From NCBI GenBank assembly GCA_963842125.1, contig CAWJFE010000005.1:1240001-1304000 (forward strand): a stretch of DNA of 64,000 nucleotides. The letters are read 5' to 3'. The notes below the pieces were generated by a model. That model was not told where the DNA came from and made no database searches. It saw nothing but the letters and a program-made list of their open reading frames with translations. Made by a program: the position numbers and the translations under genes. This document shows, piece after piece, positions 55,563-64,000 of the stretch. This DNA is from CAWCWK01 sp963842125. Lineage in GTDB: Bacteria > Pseudomonadota > Alphaproteobacteria > Rhizobiales > CAWCWK01. The first letter of the stretch is position 1; each line of letters begins with the position of its first letter.

Positions 55563-56693
55563 GTGGCGATCGAGACGATTCAGTATCTCACGACGATCCG
55601 GTTCGGGGAGGGTGCCTCTCGGGACCTGCCGGTCGAACTCGAGGGAATGGGTGTATCCCGGCCGCTCGTCGTCACCGACGCGGCGCTGCGCGCTCTCGGG
55701 CTTGTCGATCGCCTGGTCGAGGGAATTGCACCCGCACCGCCGGTCTTCGACGGCACGCCTTCGAACCCGACCGAAGAGGCGGTCAACGATGCGGCGGCAT
55801 TCTACGAAGAGACCTCGTGCGACGGTATCGTCGCCATCGGTGGCGGATCGCCGATCGACCTGGCGAAAGCCGTAGCGCTCCGGGTGACGCATCACGGACC
55901 TCTCTCGCAGTACGCCGTCATCGAAGGAGGTCTAACCCGCATCACGGATCGCGTCGCGCCGGTGATTGCGATTCCGACGACGGCGGGAACGGGCTCGGAA
56001 GTCGGTCGCGCATCGCTGCTGACGCTCGCCGATGGCCGCAAGCTCGGATTGATCAGCCCGCATCTCATCCCGCGCCTCGCGATCTGCGACCCCGAGCTGA
56101 CCTACTGTCTCCCGCCCGGACTAACGGCGGCGACGGGCATGGACGCGATCACGCACTGCATCGAAACCTATCTGAGCCCGAGGGTGAACCCGCCCGCCGA
56201 AGCCATCGCGCTCGACGGTTTGCGCCGCTGCTGGACGCAGATCAAGCGGGCGGTGTCCAACGGTTCCGACAAGGACGCCCGCCGAGACATGCTGATGGGT
56301 TCGCTGCAGGGAGGGCTAACGTTCCAGAAAGGACTTGGCGCCGTCCATTCCCTGTCGCATCCGTTAGGCGCTCTTCGCGACGTCAACCCGCATCACGGCA
56401 CGCTGAATGCGATCCTCCTCCCGCACGTTCTGCGTTTCAATCGTCCGGCGATGGCGGAGAAGACTGCGTTCTTGCGGACGGCCATGATGCTGAGCGCGGG
56501 GGACGATCTCGCCGACGCCGTCACAGCGCTGCTTGGCCGCATTGGAATGCCAACGACACTCTCGGAAATCGGCATTCAGCCAAGCGTCTTTCCGGCGATC
56601 GCGGAGCACGCCGTCAGGGATCATTCGACGCCGACAAATGTCCGGCCATGTACCGCCGAGGATCTTATCGCGATCCTCCACACCGCCGCCTGA
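55563..56693 (+). CDS. Iron-containing alcohol dehydrogenase
   Basis: This 376-residue member of the group III (iron-dependent) alcohol dehydrogenases reduces aldehydes or ketones or oxidises alcohols with NAD(P). The N-terminal domain has GGGSPIDLAKAVAL; the iron-binding C-terminal domain has TGMDAITHCIETYLS and VHSLSHPLGALRDVNPHHGTLN, giving the Asp and three His ligands. PTTAGTGSEV is the family signature. GTG 55563 follows a strong GGGGGTAGG site; the frame continues upstream to near the tRNA but is unlike the family. The substrate is not predictable. Confidence 0.93.
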   Translation: MAIETIQYLTTIRFGEGASRDLPVELEGMGVSRPLVVTDAALRALGLVDRLVEGIAPAPPVFDGTPSNPTEEAVNDAAAFYEETSCDGIVAIGGGSPIDLAKAVALRVTHHGPLSQYAVIEGGLTRITDRVAPVIAIPTTAGTGSEVGRASLLTLADGRKLGLISPHLIPRLAICDPELTYCLPPGLTAATGMDAITHCIETYLSPRVNPPAEAIALDGLRRCWTQIKRAVSNGSDKDARRDMLMGSLQGGLTFQKGLGAVHSLSHPLGALRDVNPHHGTLNAILLPHVLRFNRPAMAEKTAFLRTAMMLSAGDDLADAVTALLGRIGMPTTLSEIGIQPSVFPAIAEHAVRDHSTPTNVRPCTAEDLIAILHTAA

Positions 56694-56778
56694 GGCGCGT
56701 TAAGACCTCGCTAACCATAAAGCGGTTTGATGCGGATACCGGCCGTGAAATGTCGGCCGACAGCAATGCAGGTTCGAC

Positions 56779-56982
56779 ATGTCAGATACCCATCGGATGA
56801 TCAGCGATCGCGCGTACGCTCTTTGGGAGGACGAAGGTCGCCCCGCCACCCGCGCATCGACACACTGGCTTCGCGCCGAACGCGACGTGCTGGAGATGAT
56901 GGCCGCGTCTGCCTCTCCGGCGAAACCGAAGCGGGCGCCGCGTAAGCGGGCCGCTCCCAAACGCACTCGAAAGGCGGCCTGA
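56779..56982 (+). CDS. DUF2934 domain-containing small protein
   Basis: A 67-residue protein whose first half (ISDRAYALWEDEGRPATRAS then THWLRAERDV) is the DUF2934 motif, found in many alphaproteobacteria and often next to stress or metabolism genes. The C-terminal third is strongly basic (KPKRAPRKRAAPKRTRKA), which could bind nucleic acid; that is inference. No function is established. Confidence 0.82.
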   Translation: MSDTHRMISDRAYALWEDEGRPATRASTHWLRAERDVLEMMAASASPAKPKRAPRKRAAPKRTRKAA

Positions 56983-57003
56983 GCCTGGCCGCCGGGCCAG
57001 CAA

Positions 57004-57153
57004 TCAGACGAAGGTCGACAGGACTAGCGCCTCGCTCGGGCCCATCATGGCGAGCACGAGCGCAAGCGCGCCCGCGACAAGCATGAGACCGCCGCCGGAA
57101 GCGACGAGAAGAAGGCCGATGTCGCCTTCCCGTGAAACATCATTTTCAAACAT
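57004..57153 (-). CDS. Candidate 49-residue single-pass membrane protein
   Basis: The minus strand encodes 49 residues: a charged N terminus (MFENDVSREGD), a long hydrophobic stretch (IGLLLVASGGGLMLVAGALA and a few more residues) and a short tail ending STFV. The length and pattern suit a small inner-membrane protein. It occupies the DUF2934-glmU gap and is divergent from glmU, whose likely start is at 57224. The ribosome-binding site is weak and there is no homologue I recognise, so it is a candidate only. Confidence 0.45.
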   Translation of the reverse strand: MFENDVSREGDIGLLLVASGGGLMLVAGALALVLAMMGPSEALVLSTFV

Positions 57154-57223
57154 GGCTGATACTCGGTACGCAGAACGCTACCTCGAGAGGATCGGCTGCC
57201 ATGATGAAGAAAGCGCTAAACCT

Positions 57224-58576
57224 GTGAGTAGGTCCCGCCTCGTCGTCGTCCTCGCGGCCGGCAAGGGCACGCGCATGGGCTCGGATAAGTCCAAGGTGCT
57301 GCACGAGGTCGCACGGCGCCCGCTCGTCGAGCATGTCCTGCGCGCGTCGATGGCACTGGAAGGCTCGCGGCGGGCGGTCGTGCTCGGGCCCGAGGCGGAC
57401 GACGCCGAACGTCTCGTTCGATCGGTGGACGAAGGCGCCAGCCTTCACATCCAGCGAGAGCGGCTTGGCACGGGCCATGCCGTCGCTGCCGCGCGGGAGG
57501 CAATCTCGGCGGACGGCGTGGTCCTCGTCGTCTTCGGCGACACGCCGCTCATCGCGACCGATACCTTGGCGCGGATGGCCGCCGCTATCGAGGACGGTGC
57601 GGGGATTGCGGTCCTCGGTTTCCGGCCAGAGGATCCGACAGGCTACGGTCGGTTGGTGATGAAGGGTGGTGCGCTCGCTGCCATCCGCGAGCACAAGGAC
57701 GCGACGCCGGAAGAGCGCGCGATCACGCTTTGCAACGGCGGTGCGATGGCGTTTGCGCCGGGCGTGCTTCCGGGCCTGCTCGACCGGTTGCAGAACGACA
57801 ACGCGTCCGGCGAGTATTACCTTACCGACGCCGTCGAGATCGGCCGGGCGGAGGGCCTTCGCGTAACGACGGTGGAAGGCGCGGTTGCAGACGCTGCGGG
57901 CGTCAACACGCCGGCCGACCTCGCCGAGGCGGAGGCCATGATGCAGGACCGCCTGCGCGCGGCGGCGATGGCCGGGGGCGTGACACTGGTCGCGCCGCAC
58001 ACGGTCCATCTCGCTGCCGACACGACGTTAGATCGCGGCGTAGTGGTCGAACCCTATGTCGTCTTCGGTCCCGGCGTCTCGGTCGCACGAAATGCGCGCA
58101 TACTCGGTTTCTCCCATCTCGAGGGTGCGACTGTTGGCGAGGGTGCGTCCGTCGGACCCTACGCGCGTCTTCGCCCTGGGGCCGATCTTCGGGCGCGTTC
58201 GAAGGTCGGAAACTTCGTCGAGGTGAAGGGCGCTGTCTTGCATGAAGGCGCCAAGGCCGGGCATCTGACCTATATCGGCGACGCCGAGGTGGGGGCGGGT
58301 GCGAACCTGGGAGCGGGAACGATCTTCTGCAACTATGACGGCTATCTGAAGCACCGCACGACGATCGGACCCAACGCATTCATCGGCTCGAACAGTTCGC
58401 TCGTGGCCCCGGTCTCGATCGGTGAAGGCGCCTATATCGGCTCCGGCAGCGTCATCACCGAAGACGTTCCGAACGATGCGCTTGCCATCGGGCGAGGTCG
58501 GCAGGCCATCAAGCCGGAACGCGCCACTGCGATCCGGAAGACGCTGGCCGCTCTCAAGGCGCGTCTGAAAGGCTGA
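57224..58576 (+). CDS. glmU: Bifunctional UDP-N-acetylglucosamine pyrophosphorylase / glucosamine-1-phosphate N-acetyltransferase
   Basis: GlmU (450 aa) acetylates glucosamine 1-phosphate and couples it to UTP, giving UDP-GlcNAc for peptidoglycan and lipid A. The uridylyltransferase domain begins VVLAAGKGTRMGSDKSKVLH; the GTGHAV loop and NGGAMAF follow. From about residue 255 the left-handed beta helix includes GPYARLRPGADL, KVGNFVEVKGAVL and GAGTIFCNYDGYLKHRT. GTG 57224 gives the normal N terminus; an in-frame ATG at 57152 would add 24 residues. It works directly after GlmS, encoded next. Confidence 0.96.
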   Translation: MSRSRLVVVLAAGKGTRMGSDKSKVLHEVARRPLVEHVLRASMALEGSRRAVVLGPEADDAERLVRSVDEGASLHIQRERLGTGHAVAAAREAISADGVVLVVFGDTPLIATDTLARMAAAIEDGAGIAVLGFRPEDPTGYGRLVMKGGALAAIREHKDATPEERAITLCNGGAMAFAPGVLPGLLDRLQNDNASGEYYLTDAVEIGRAEGLRVTTVEGAVADAAGVNTPADLAEAEAMMQDRLRAAAMAGGVTLVAPHTVHLAADTTLDRGVVVEPYVVFGPGVSVARNARILGFSHLEGATVGEGASVGPYARLRPGADLRARSKVGNFVEVKGAVLHEGAKAGHLTYIGDAEVGAGANLGAGTIFCNYDGYLKHRTTIGPNAFIGSNSSLVAPVSIGEGAYIGSGSVITEDVPNDALAIGRGRQAIKPERATAIRKTLAALKARLKG

Positions 58577-58610
58577 CACGAAGGCTAACCTGAGTTGAGT
58601 TTCTAGGATC

Positions 58611-58639
58611 GGCCCGGCCGGCTAAGCAGCCGCCGGTCC
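58611..58639 (+). other. Hairpin in the glmU-glmS gap
   Basis: GGCCCGG and CCGGTCC (one mismatch) plus an inner CGGCT / AGCCG with loop AAGC form a two-part stem-loop about 18 bases before the glmS start. It is not a glmS ribozyme: that ribozyme is larger and mostly found in Gram-positive bacteria. Confidence 0.45.
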
Positions 58640-58656
58640 AAGAGGAGTTGCGTTTC

Positions 58657-60483
58657 ATGTGCGGTATCGTTGGCATTCTCGGGACCTCGGACGTCGCCGA
58701 ACCCCTCGTGGAAGCGCTAAAGCGGCTAGAGTACCGCGGCTACGATTCCGCCGGTATCGCGACTTTGCACGATGGGACTCTCGACCGGCGACGGGCCTCG
58801 GGCAAGCTGCGGCATTTGGAGCGGAAGGTTGAGGACGACCCTCTACCGGGTAGCGTCGGCATCGGCCACACGCGCTGGGCGACACATGGCGGCCCGACCG
58901 AGAACAACGCCCACCCGCACGCGGTCGGCAAGGTCGCCGTGGTCCACAATGGCATTATCGAGAACTTCCGCCCGCTTCGCGACGCACTCATCGCCAGGGG
59001 CCGGCAACCGCAGACCGAGACGGACACCGAAGTCGTGGCCATGCTCGTCGGCGAGAAGGTCGAGGCCGGCCTATCGCCGCGTGCAGCTGTCGAGGCAATC
59101 GTTCCCGCCCTGGAAGGCGCGTTCGCGCTCGCGTTTCTTTTCGCCGATCACCCCGACCTTCTCATCGCCGCCCGGCGTGGCAGTCCACTCGCGATCGGCT
59201 ATGGCGACGGCGAGATGTATCTCGGCTCCGATGCGATCGCACTCGCGCCTTTCACCAACCGCATTAGCTATCTCGAAGACGGCGACCTTGCCTACCTGAC
59301 GCGAAGGGGCGTCGAGATCATCGCCGCGAACGGTGAAGCTGTCGCCCGTCCTGTCGCTATCTCGTCGGCCTCGGCGATGATGGTCGACAAGGGCAGCCAT
59401 CGGCATTTCATGGCCAAGGAGGTGGCCGAGCAGCCGGAGGTCGTCGGGCACACGATTTCCCATTACGCCAATCTACTCGACCAGACGATCGAACTTCCGG
59501 ACATGGGGCGCGTCGACCTCGCCGCGATCTCGCGGGTCACCGCCTCGGCCTGCGGCACGGCCTATCTCGCCGGTCTGACGGGCAAGTACTGGTTCGAGCG
59601 GCTGGCGCGCGTGCCATTCGATATCGACGTCGCATCGGAGTTCCGCTATCGCGAGGCGCCGCTGCCGGAGAACGGACTGTCACTCTTCATTTCGCAATCG
59701 GGGGAGACCGCCGATACCCTGGCCGCGCTACGCTACTGCAAGGCGAACGACCAGACGATCGCCAGCGTGGTGAACGTGCTGGAATCGACCATCGCGCGCG
59801 AGGCGGACGTGGTGCTGCCGACGCTTGCCGGGCCGGAGATCAGCGTCGCCTCGACCAAGGGCTTCACCTGTCAGCTCGCGACACTCTTCTGCCTCGCCCT
59901 CGGCACCGCAAAGGCGCGCGGGGCGGTCTCCGACGAACGTCTGGCCGAACTTCTCGGGATACTCCAGAGCGTTCCGCGCCTGATGAACGAAGCGATGCAG
60001 GGTGAGGCCGAGATCGATCGCATCGCCCGCGACATTTCACGCGCGCGCGACGTCCTCTACCTCGGACGGGGGCTTAGCTATCCGCTGGCGATGGAGGGCG
60101 CGCTAAAGCTCAAGGAGCTCAGCTACATCCACGCGGAGGGCTATGCCGCCGGCGAGCTGAAGCACGGCCCCATCGCCCTCGTGGACGAGCATACGCCGGT
60201 GATCGTGATCGCGCCCTTCGACGACCTCTTCGAGAAGACGGTCTCCAATATGCAGGAGGTCGTCGCCCGCGGTGGTCGCGTCGTTCTCATCACGGACGCG
60301 GACGGAGCGTCGAGCGCGGCGGGGACTGCCCAGGAAACGATCATCATGCCCAAGATCGATCCGTTGCTGACACCCTTGGTCTATGCTGTTCCGATCCAGC
60401 TTTTGGCCTATCATGCCGCGGTGCACATGGGCACGGACGTCGACCAGCCTCGCAACCTCGCCAAATCGGTGACGGTGGAGTAG
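58657..60483 (+). CDS. glmS: Glutamine--fructose-6-phosphate aminotransferase (isomerizing)
   Basis: GlmS (608 aa) makes glucosamine 6-phosphate from fructose 6-phosphate and glutamine, the first step to UDP-GlcNAc. The nucleophile is Cys2 after Met (CGIVGILG), with GIGHTRWATHGGPTENNAHP and HNGIIENF in the glutaminase domain. Two SIS isomerase domains follow (ASACGTAYLAG, SQSGETADTLAAL, and LSYPLAMEGALKLKELSYIH), ending with AKSVTVE. AGAGGAG stands nine bases before ATG 58657. Confidence 0.98.
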   Translation: MCGIVGILGTSDVAEPLVEALKRLEYRGYDSAGIATLHDGTLDRRRASGKLRHLERKVEDDPLPGSVGIGHTRWATHGGPTENNAHPHAVGKVAVVHNGIIENFRPLRDALIARGRQPQTETDTEVVAMLVGEKVEAGLSPRAAVEAIVPALEGAFALAFLFADHPDLLIAARRGSPLAIGYGDGEMYLGSDAIALAPFTNRISYLEDGDLAYLTRRGVEIIAANGEAVARPVAISSASAMMVDKGSHRHFMAKEVAEQPEVVGHTISHYANLLDQTIELPDMGRVDLAAISRVTASACGTAYLAGLTGKYWFERLARVPFDIDVASEFRYREAPLPENGLSLFISQSGETADTLAALRYCKANDQTIASVVNVLESTIAREADVVLPTLAGPEISVASTKGFTCQLATLFCLALGTAKARGAVSDERLAELLGILQSVPRLMNEAMQGEAEIDRIARDISRARDVLYLGRGLSYPLAMEGALKLKELSYIHAEGYAAGELKHGPIALVDEHTPVIVIAPFDDLFEKTVSNMQEVVARGGRVVLITDADGASSAAGTAQETIIMPKIDPLLTPLVYAVPIQLLAYHAAVHMGTDVDQPRNLAKSVTVE

Positions 60484-60508
60484 GCCCGGGGCGGGATGAG
60501 GGAACGAG

Positions 60509-61300
60509 ATGTCAGCCAAACGCGCCGCGCGCGTCCCGAAGGGCGGCAAGCCCCGCAAGCTCGAGCCGAAGCGTAGCCGCCTCGCGACCAGACTGCGCAA
60601 TTATTTCCTGACCGGCCTCGTCATCGCCGCGCCGATCAGCATTACGATCTACCTGACCTGGTCGTTCATCAACGCAGTCGATCGGTTCGTAAAGCCGCTC
60701 ATTCCGCGCATCTACAACCCGGAAACCTACCTGCCCTTCGGTCTGCCGGGGCTCGGGCTCATCTTCGCCTTCGTCTTCCTCGTCCTTCTCGGCTTCCTGA
60801 CAGCGAGCCTCATCGGTCGCTCGATCGTCCATTTCGGTGAGAGCCTCGTCGATTCGATGCCCTTCGTGCGCACGATCTATCGCGCGCTGAAGCAGATTTT
60901 CGAGACGGTCCTTAGCCAGACGAACAACTCGTTCCAGCATGTCGGCCTTATGGAATATCCCCGCAAGGGCGTCTGGGCGATCGTCTTCGTCTCGACTGAC
61001 GCGGACGGTGAGGTGCCCCACAAGGTCGCCGACCGAACGGACGACCACGAGCCGATGCTCGCCGTCTTCATGCCCTCGACGCCCAACCCGACCACGGGCT
61101 TCCTGATGATCGTGCCGGAGCGCGACGTGATCCTGCTCGACATGACGGTGGAGGAGGCGGCGAAGTTCGTCATCTCCGCAGGGCTGGTTACGCCCGACTA
61201 CGAGCCTGTCGGCGACACGGCAGCGGACCGGGTGGCGGACGTTGTCAATGAGGCGGCGAACGAGCTGGAGCGGCGGCGGATCGAAAGCGATGCGGCGTAG
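60509..61300 (+). CDS. DUF502 domain-containing membrane protein
   Basis: A 263-residue inner-membrane protein of the DUF502 family. A basic N terminus (KRAARVPKGGKPRKLEPKRS) leads into two membrane helices (about residues 34-56 and 74-100). The conserved region SMPFVRTIYRALKQIFETVL and the MEYPRKGVWAIVFVSTDADG / PSTPNPTTGFLMIVP segments are diagnostic. A function is not established. It lies between glmS and recG as in other Rhizobiales. Confidence 0.9.
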   Translation: MSAKRAARVPKGGKPRKLEPKRSRLATRLRNYFLTGLVIAAPISITIYLTWSFINAVDRFVKPLIPRIYNPETYLPFGLPGLGLIFAFVFLVLLGFLTASLIGRSIVHFGESLVDSMPFVRTIYRALKQIFETVLSQTNNSFQHVGLMEYPRKGVWAIVFVSTDADGEVPHKVADRTDDHEPMLAVFMPSTPNPTTGFLMIVPERDVILLDMTVEEAAKFVISAGLVTPDYEPVGDTAADRVADVVNEAANELERRRIESDAA

Positions 61301-61369
61301 TTTTCAGTAATCGCGGGCGTTTACCAACCTGGCAAACTGCCCCGCCACCGTTGGATCTGGTATGTATTC

Positions 61370-61545
61370 CTGCCCGCAGGTGTCATTTTCGGGCACCGAC
61401 CGGAGAATCCACGGCGCGATAAGGTAGTGAAACGCGGCTCTTCAAGGCGGTCGCCTTCGACGGGATTGTCGATGCGAACCTAGAGATACACGACCGCCGC
61501 TCTGGACCCTCGGGTCGGTGCCCGAGAATGACGGGTAGGAGAGGG
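61370..61545. repeat. REPIN-like inverted repeat element
   Basis: Two 20-base arms, 61382-61401 (GTCATTTTCGGGCACCGACC) and 61513-61532, are inverted copies with one mismatch, and similarity continues outwards and inwards with small indels (CCTGCCC/CCTACCC; GGAG-TCCA/CGAG-TCCA). Each arm is itself a small hairpin: CTCGGG-TCGGTG-CCCGAG in the second, with one mismatch in the first. Two inverted palindromes around about 110 bases of unique DNA is the layout of REP doublets. It fills the gap between convergent DUF502 and recG. Confidence 0.55.
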
Positions 61546-61582
61546 CGGGGATCAAGCATCGGTTCGCGGGAACGGCTCGATC

Positions 61583-63691
61583 CTACCCCGCCTCCAGCAA
61601 CCGCACCGCCTGATCCTTCTCGAAAAGATAGAGCAGCATCCGCAGCGCCTCGCCGCGCTCGCTTGTGAGCTTCGGGTCGCGGCCAAGGATCAGCCGCGCG
61701 TCGTCGCGGGCGACCTCTATATACTCGGGCCTGATCTCCGCATTGCCAATCCGGGAGACGGCGCCGCCGCTCTGACGGGTACCTAGAACGTCGCCTTCGC
61801 CGCGCAGGTCGAGATCGGCCTCAGCGATGACGAAGCCGTCTTCCGTCTCGCGGAGCGTCTCGAGCCGCTTGCGGGCCGTCTCGCCGAGGGGGGACTTGTA
61901 GAGGAGAAGGCAGGTGCTCTTCTCGGAGCCGCGACCGACCCGGCCGCGCAACTGATGCAGCTGCGCGAGGCCGAACCGCTCGGCATGCTCGATCACCATA
62001 ATCGTCGCCTCGGGCACGTTGACGCCGACTTCGATCACGGTCGTGGCGACCAGGACGACGGCCTGACCGGACGCGAAACGGGCGACCGCGGCGTCTTTCT
62101 CCGCCGGCTTCATGCGCCCGTGCACCAGCGCGACCCTGTCGCCGAAGCGGCGGGCGAGCATCGTGTGCCGCGCTTCGGCCGCTGATACGTCGAGAAGGTT
62201 CGACTCTTCGACGAGCGGGCAGACCCAGTAGATGCGTTGCCCGTTGAAGACCGCGCGGTCGAGCCCCGCGACGACTTCGTCCAGCCGCTCCACTGACGCC
62301 GTCCGCGTGTCGATCGGTTTGCGGCCGGCCGGCTTTTCCGTCAGCAGCGAGACATCCATATCGCCGAAATGGGTCAGCACGAGCGTACGCGGGATGGGTG
62401 TCGCGGTCATCACGAGAAGGTCTACGCCTTCGCCTTTGGCCGAAAGCGCCAAGCGTTGGTGGACGCCGAAGCGGTGCTGCTCGTCGACCACGGCGAGACC
62501 GAGCTTTCGGAATGTCACGCTCGACTGGAAGAGCGCGTGCGTGCCGACGACCAACTGGATCGACCCGTCTGCCAAACCGAGCTCGATACCCTGCCGCTCG
62601 CGCCCCTTGTCGCGCCCGGTCAGGCAGGCGATCTCGATGCCGGCGGCCACGCAAAGCGGACGCAGCGTCTCGAAATGCTGGCGCGCGAGGATTTCGGTCG
62701 GCGCCATCATCACGGCCTGATAGCCGGCCTCGACCGCCGTTGCCATCGCGAGGAGCGCAACGACCGTCTTGCCGCTGCCGACATCGCCTTGGAGGAGCCG
62801 CAGCATCCGTTTGTCGGATTGGAGGTCGCCGTGGATGTCGGCCAGGGCGTGGCGCTGCGCGTTCGTCAGCGAAAAGGGCAGGGCGGCCTCGACCTTCGCG
62901 CCGAGCGATCCGTCACCCGTCAGCGCCCGTCCGCGCGGACGCCGCATCTGCTGCCGCACGAGCGCGAGGCTCAGCTGACCGGCCAGCGCTTCGTCGAAGC
63001 CGATCCGGCGCCGATCGATCGTATCGGTACCGACGTCGGTGGGCGCCTCGGGCGCGTGCGTGCGGCGCAGTGCCGCGTCGAAGCTGGGCCAACCCTGCTT
63101 CTTCAGCCACGCCGCGTCCTGCCATTCGGGTAAGTCGGGCAGCTCTTCGAGAGCCGCCGCTACCGCCTTTCGCAGGGGCTTGCCGGTCAGCCCGGCCGTC
63201 ATCGGATAGACCGGCTCGACCGCCGGCAGGTCAGCCTCCTGCTCAAGCGGCACGACGTAGTCCGGATGGACGATCTGGACGCTGTCGCGGTAGATCTCGA
63301 TCCGTCCGCTGACCAACCGCTCCTCACCGACCGGCAGTATCGTCTCGGCGGTCTTGGCACCCATGTTGAAGAAGACGATCTGAAGTTCGCCGGTGCCATC
63401 GCTGGCGTGGACGCGATAGGGCGCCCGCCGATTGCCGGGCTGTGGCGCGCTGTGCCGGTCGACGCGTATCCGCAGCGTCGCCAGTGTCCCATCCTGCGCC
63501 TGACTGACGAGCGGCCGGGCGCGGCGATCGATCACACCGGTCGGCAGGTGGAAGAGGAGATCGCCGACATTCGCCTGCCGCTCCACGCCGGATGGCACGA
63601 GCAACTTGTCGAGCAACGCGGCCATCTTCGGTCCGATACCGGGCAGCGTCTCGACGGAGGCGAAGAGTGGGTTGAGGATTGCGGGGCGCAC
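61583..63691 (-). CDS. recG: ATP-dependent DNA helicase RecG
   Basis: RecG (702 aa) is a superfamily 2 helicase that remodels stalled replication forks and Holliday junctions. The N-terminal wedge/OB domain (about 1-245) includes LPTGVIDRRARPLVSQ. The helicase core has LQGDVGSGKTVVALLAMAT (Walker A), APTEILARQHFETL, VVDEQHRFGV (DEQH box), MTATPIPRTL and GRVGRGSEKSTCLLLY. It ends at 61583 and converges on DUF502 across the repeat element. It is divergent from sdhE, as in many alphaproteobacteria. Confidence 0.97.
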   Translation of the reverse strand: MRPAILNPLFASVETLPGIGPKMAALLDKLLVPSGVERQANVGDLLFHLPTGVIDRRARPLVSQAQDGTLATLRIRVDRHSAPQPGNRRAPYRVHASDGTGELQIVFFNMGAKTAETILPVGEERLVSGRIEIYRDSVQIVHPDYVVPLEQEADLPAVEPVYPMTAGLTGKPLRKAVAAALEELPDLPEWQDAAWLKKQGWPSFDAALRRTHAPEAPTDVGTDTIDRRRIGFDEALAGQLSLALVRQQMRRPRGRALTGDGSLGAKVEAALPFSLTNAQRHALADIHGDLQSDKRMLRLLQGDVGSGKTVVALLAMATAVEAGYQAVMMAPTEILARQHFETLRPLCVAAGIEIACLTGRDKGRERQGIELGLADGSIQLVVGTHALFQSSVTFRKLGLAVVDEQHRFGVHQRLALSAKGEGVDLLVMTATPIPRTLVLTHFGDMDVSLLTEKPAGRKPIDTRTASVERLDEVVAGLDRAVFNGQRIYWVCPLVEESNLLDVSAAEARHTMLARRFGDRVALVHGRMKPAEKDAAVARFASGQAVVLVATTVIEVGVNVPEATIMVIEHAERFGLAQLHQLRGRVGRGSEKSTCLLLYKSPLGETARKRLETLRETEDGFVIAEADLDLRGEGDVLGTRQSGGAVSRIGNAEIRPEYIEVARDDARLILGRDPKLTSERGEALRMLLYLFEKDQAVRLLEAG

Positions 63692-63818
63692 GCTAACTCT
63701 GAGTTTCTTGGGCTCTCGGACAAGGGTACGTCGGGGCGGCGGGCTGACGGACGGCTCGGCATCCGATATGACCCCGCCACCCTATCGCCCGCCACTCCGT
63801 CGCCTGCAAGGCTATCAC

Positions 63819-64000
63819 ATGACCGACGCCGCTCCGCTCGACACGCGCCGCCGCCGCCTGACGTTCCACGCCTGGCATCGCGGCATTCGCGAGATGGACC
63901 TTCTGTTCGGACGCTTCATGGACGCACACGTCCGCGCGATGACCGATCCGGAGCTAGACGAGATCGAGGCGCTGATGCGCTTGCCAGACCAGGAATTGCT
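63819..64000 (+). CDS. sdhE: FAD assembly factor SdhE (5' part)
   Basis: The start of a small DUF339/SdhE protein, which attaches FAD covalently to succinate dehydrogenase flavoprotein. The visible 60 residues include RRRRLTFHAWHRGIREMDLL, where RGIREMD corresponds to the conserved RGxxE(M)D flavinylation motif, then FGRFMDAH and LMRLPDQEL. The gene runs off the window. ATG 63819 is family-like; an in-frame ATG at 63768 would add 17 residues. Confidence 0.9.
   Translation, partial: MTDAAPLDTRRRRLTFHAWHRGIREMDLLFGRFMDAHVRAMTDPELDEIEALMRLPDQEL

Noticed and set aside
58611..58639. A glmS ribozyme upstream of glmS
   Set aside because: The structure is a simple hairpin of under 30 bases without the conserved core of the ribozyme, which is found mainly in Gram-positive bacteria.

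Overview
The window is a GC-rich stretch of housekeeping chromosome from an alphaproteobacterium, most likely of the order Hyphomicrobiales (Rhizobiales). Evidence for that placement: the gene orders nuoN-birA-rnj-mce-DUF1467-proS-lolC-lolD-dnaE, rpsB-tsf-pyrH-frr-uppS-cdsA-rseP-bamA-lpxD-fabZ-lpxA-lpxI-lpxB, and pdhA-pdhB-DUF5076-pdhC; a lipoyl domain fused to the pyruvate dehydrogenase E1 beta subunit; a short ProS; and an alphaproteobacterial-type LexA operator (GTTC-N7-GTTC). I cannot name the genus. I see no prophage, insertion sequence, CRISPR array, plasmid function or defence island. Coding density is very high and several genes overlap at their stops.

Layout. 1-5.7 kb: end of the complex I operon (nuoM, nuoN), birA, RNase J, methylmalonyl-CoA epimerase and a DUF1467 membrane protein. 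5.7-13.9 kb: a DMT exporter, proS, the lipoprotein-release ABC transporter (lolC, lolD) and dnaE. 14.0-27.5 kb: translation factors (rpsB, tsf, frr), pyrH, isoprenoid/phospholipid steps (uppS, cdsA), rseP, bamA and the lipid A genes lpxD-fabZ-lpxA-lpxI-lpxB, which together form an envelope-building cluster. 27.5-37.0 kb, largely minus strand: gltA, gltX, lexA, trpC, trpD and ppiD, with comEC on the plus strand between gltX and lexA. 37.2-43.6 kb: tpiA, secG, pyrG, a VOC protein, kdsA, eno, ftsB. 43.7-48.1 kb: the pyruvate dehydrogenase genes, without E3. 48.5-54.7 kb: glpX, recJ, coaD, a periplasmic cyclophilin, queA, tgt. 54.7-57.2 kb: DUF4864, tRNA-Lys(TTT), an iron-dependent alcohol dehydrogenase, DUF2934 and a candidate 49-residue membrane protein. 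57.2-64.0 kb: glmU, glmS, DUF502, a repeat element, recG and the start of sdhE.

The genes serve central carbon flow (tpiA, eno, pdh, gltA, glpX), cell envelope construction (uppS, cdsA, lpx genes, kdsA, bamA, lol genes, glmU, glmS), translation and tRNA modification, and DNA replication and repair (dnaE, lexA, recJ, recG).

No convincing new biological system is visible. The points most worth a second look are: two +1-type frameshifts in otherwise conserved genes (rnj and cdsA), which may be sequence errors; the absence of dxr from its usual place between cdsA and rseP; an AT-rich, atypically coded 3' end of rseP followed by a hairpin; a REPIN-like inverted repeat between DUF502 and recG; and a C-terminal extra domain on ribosomal protein S2.
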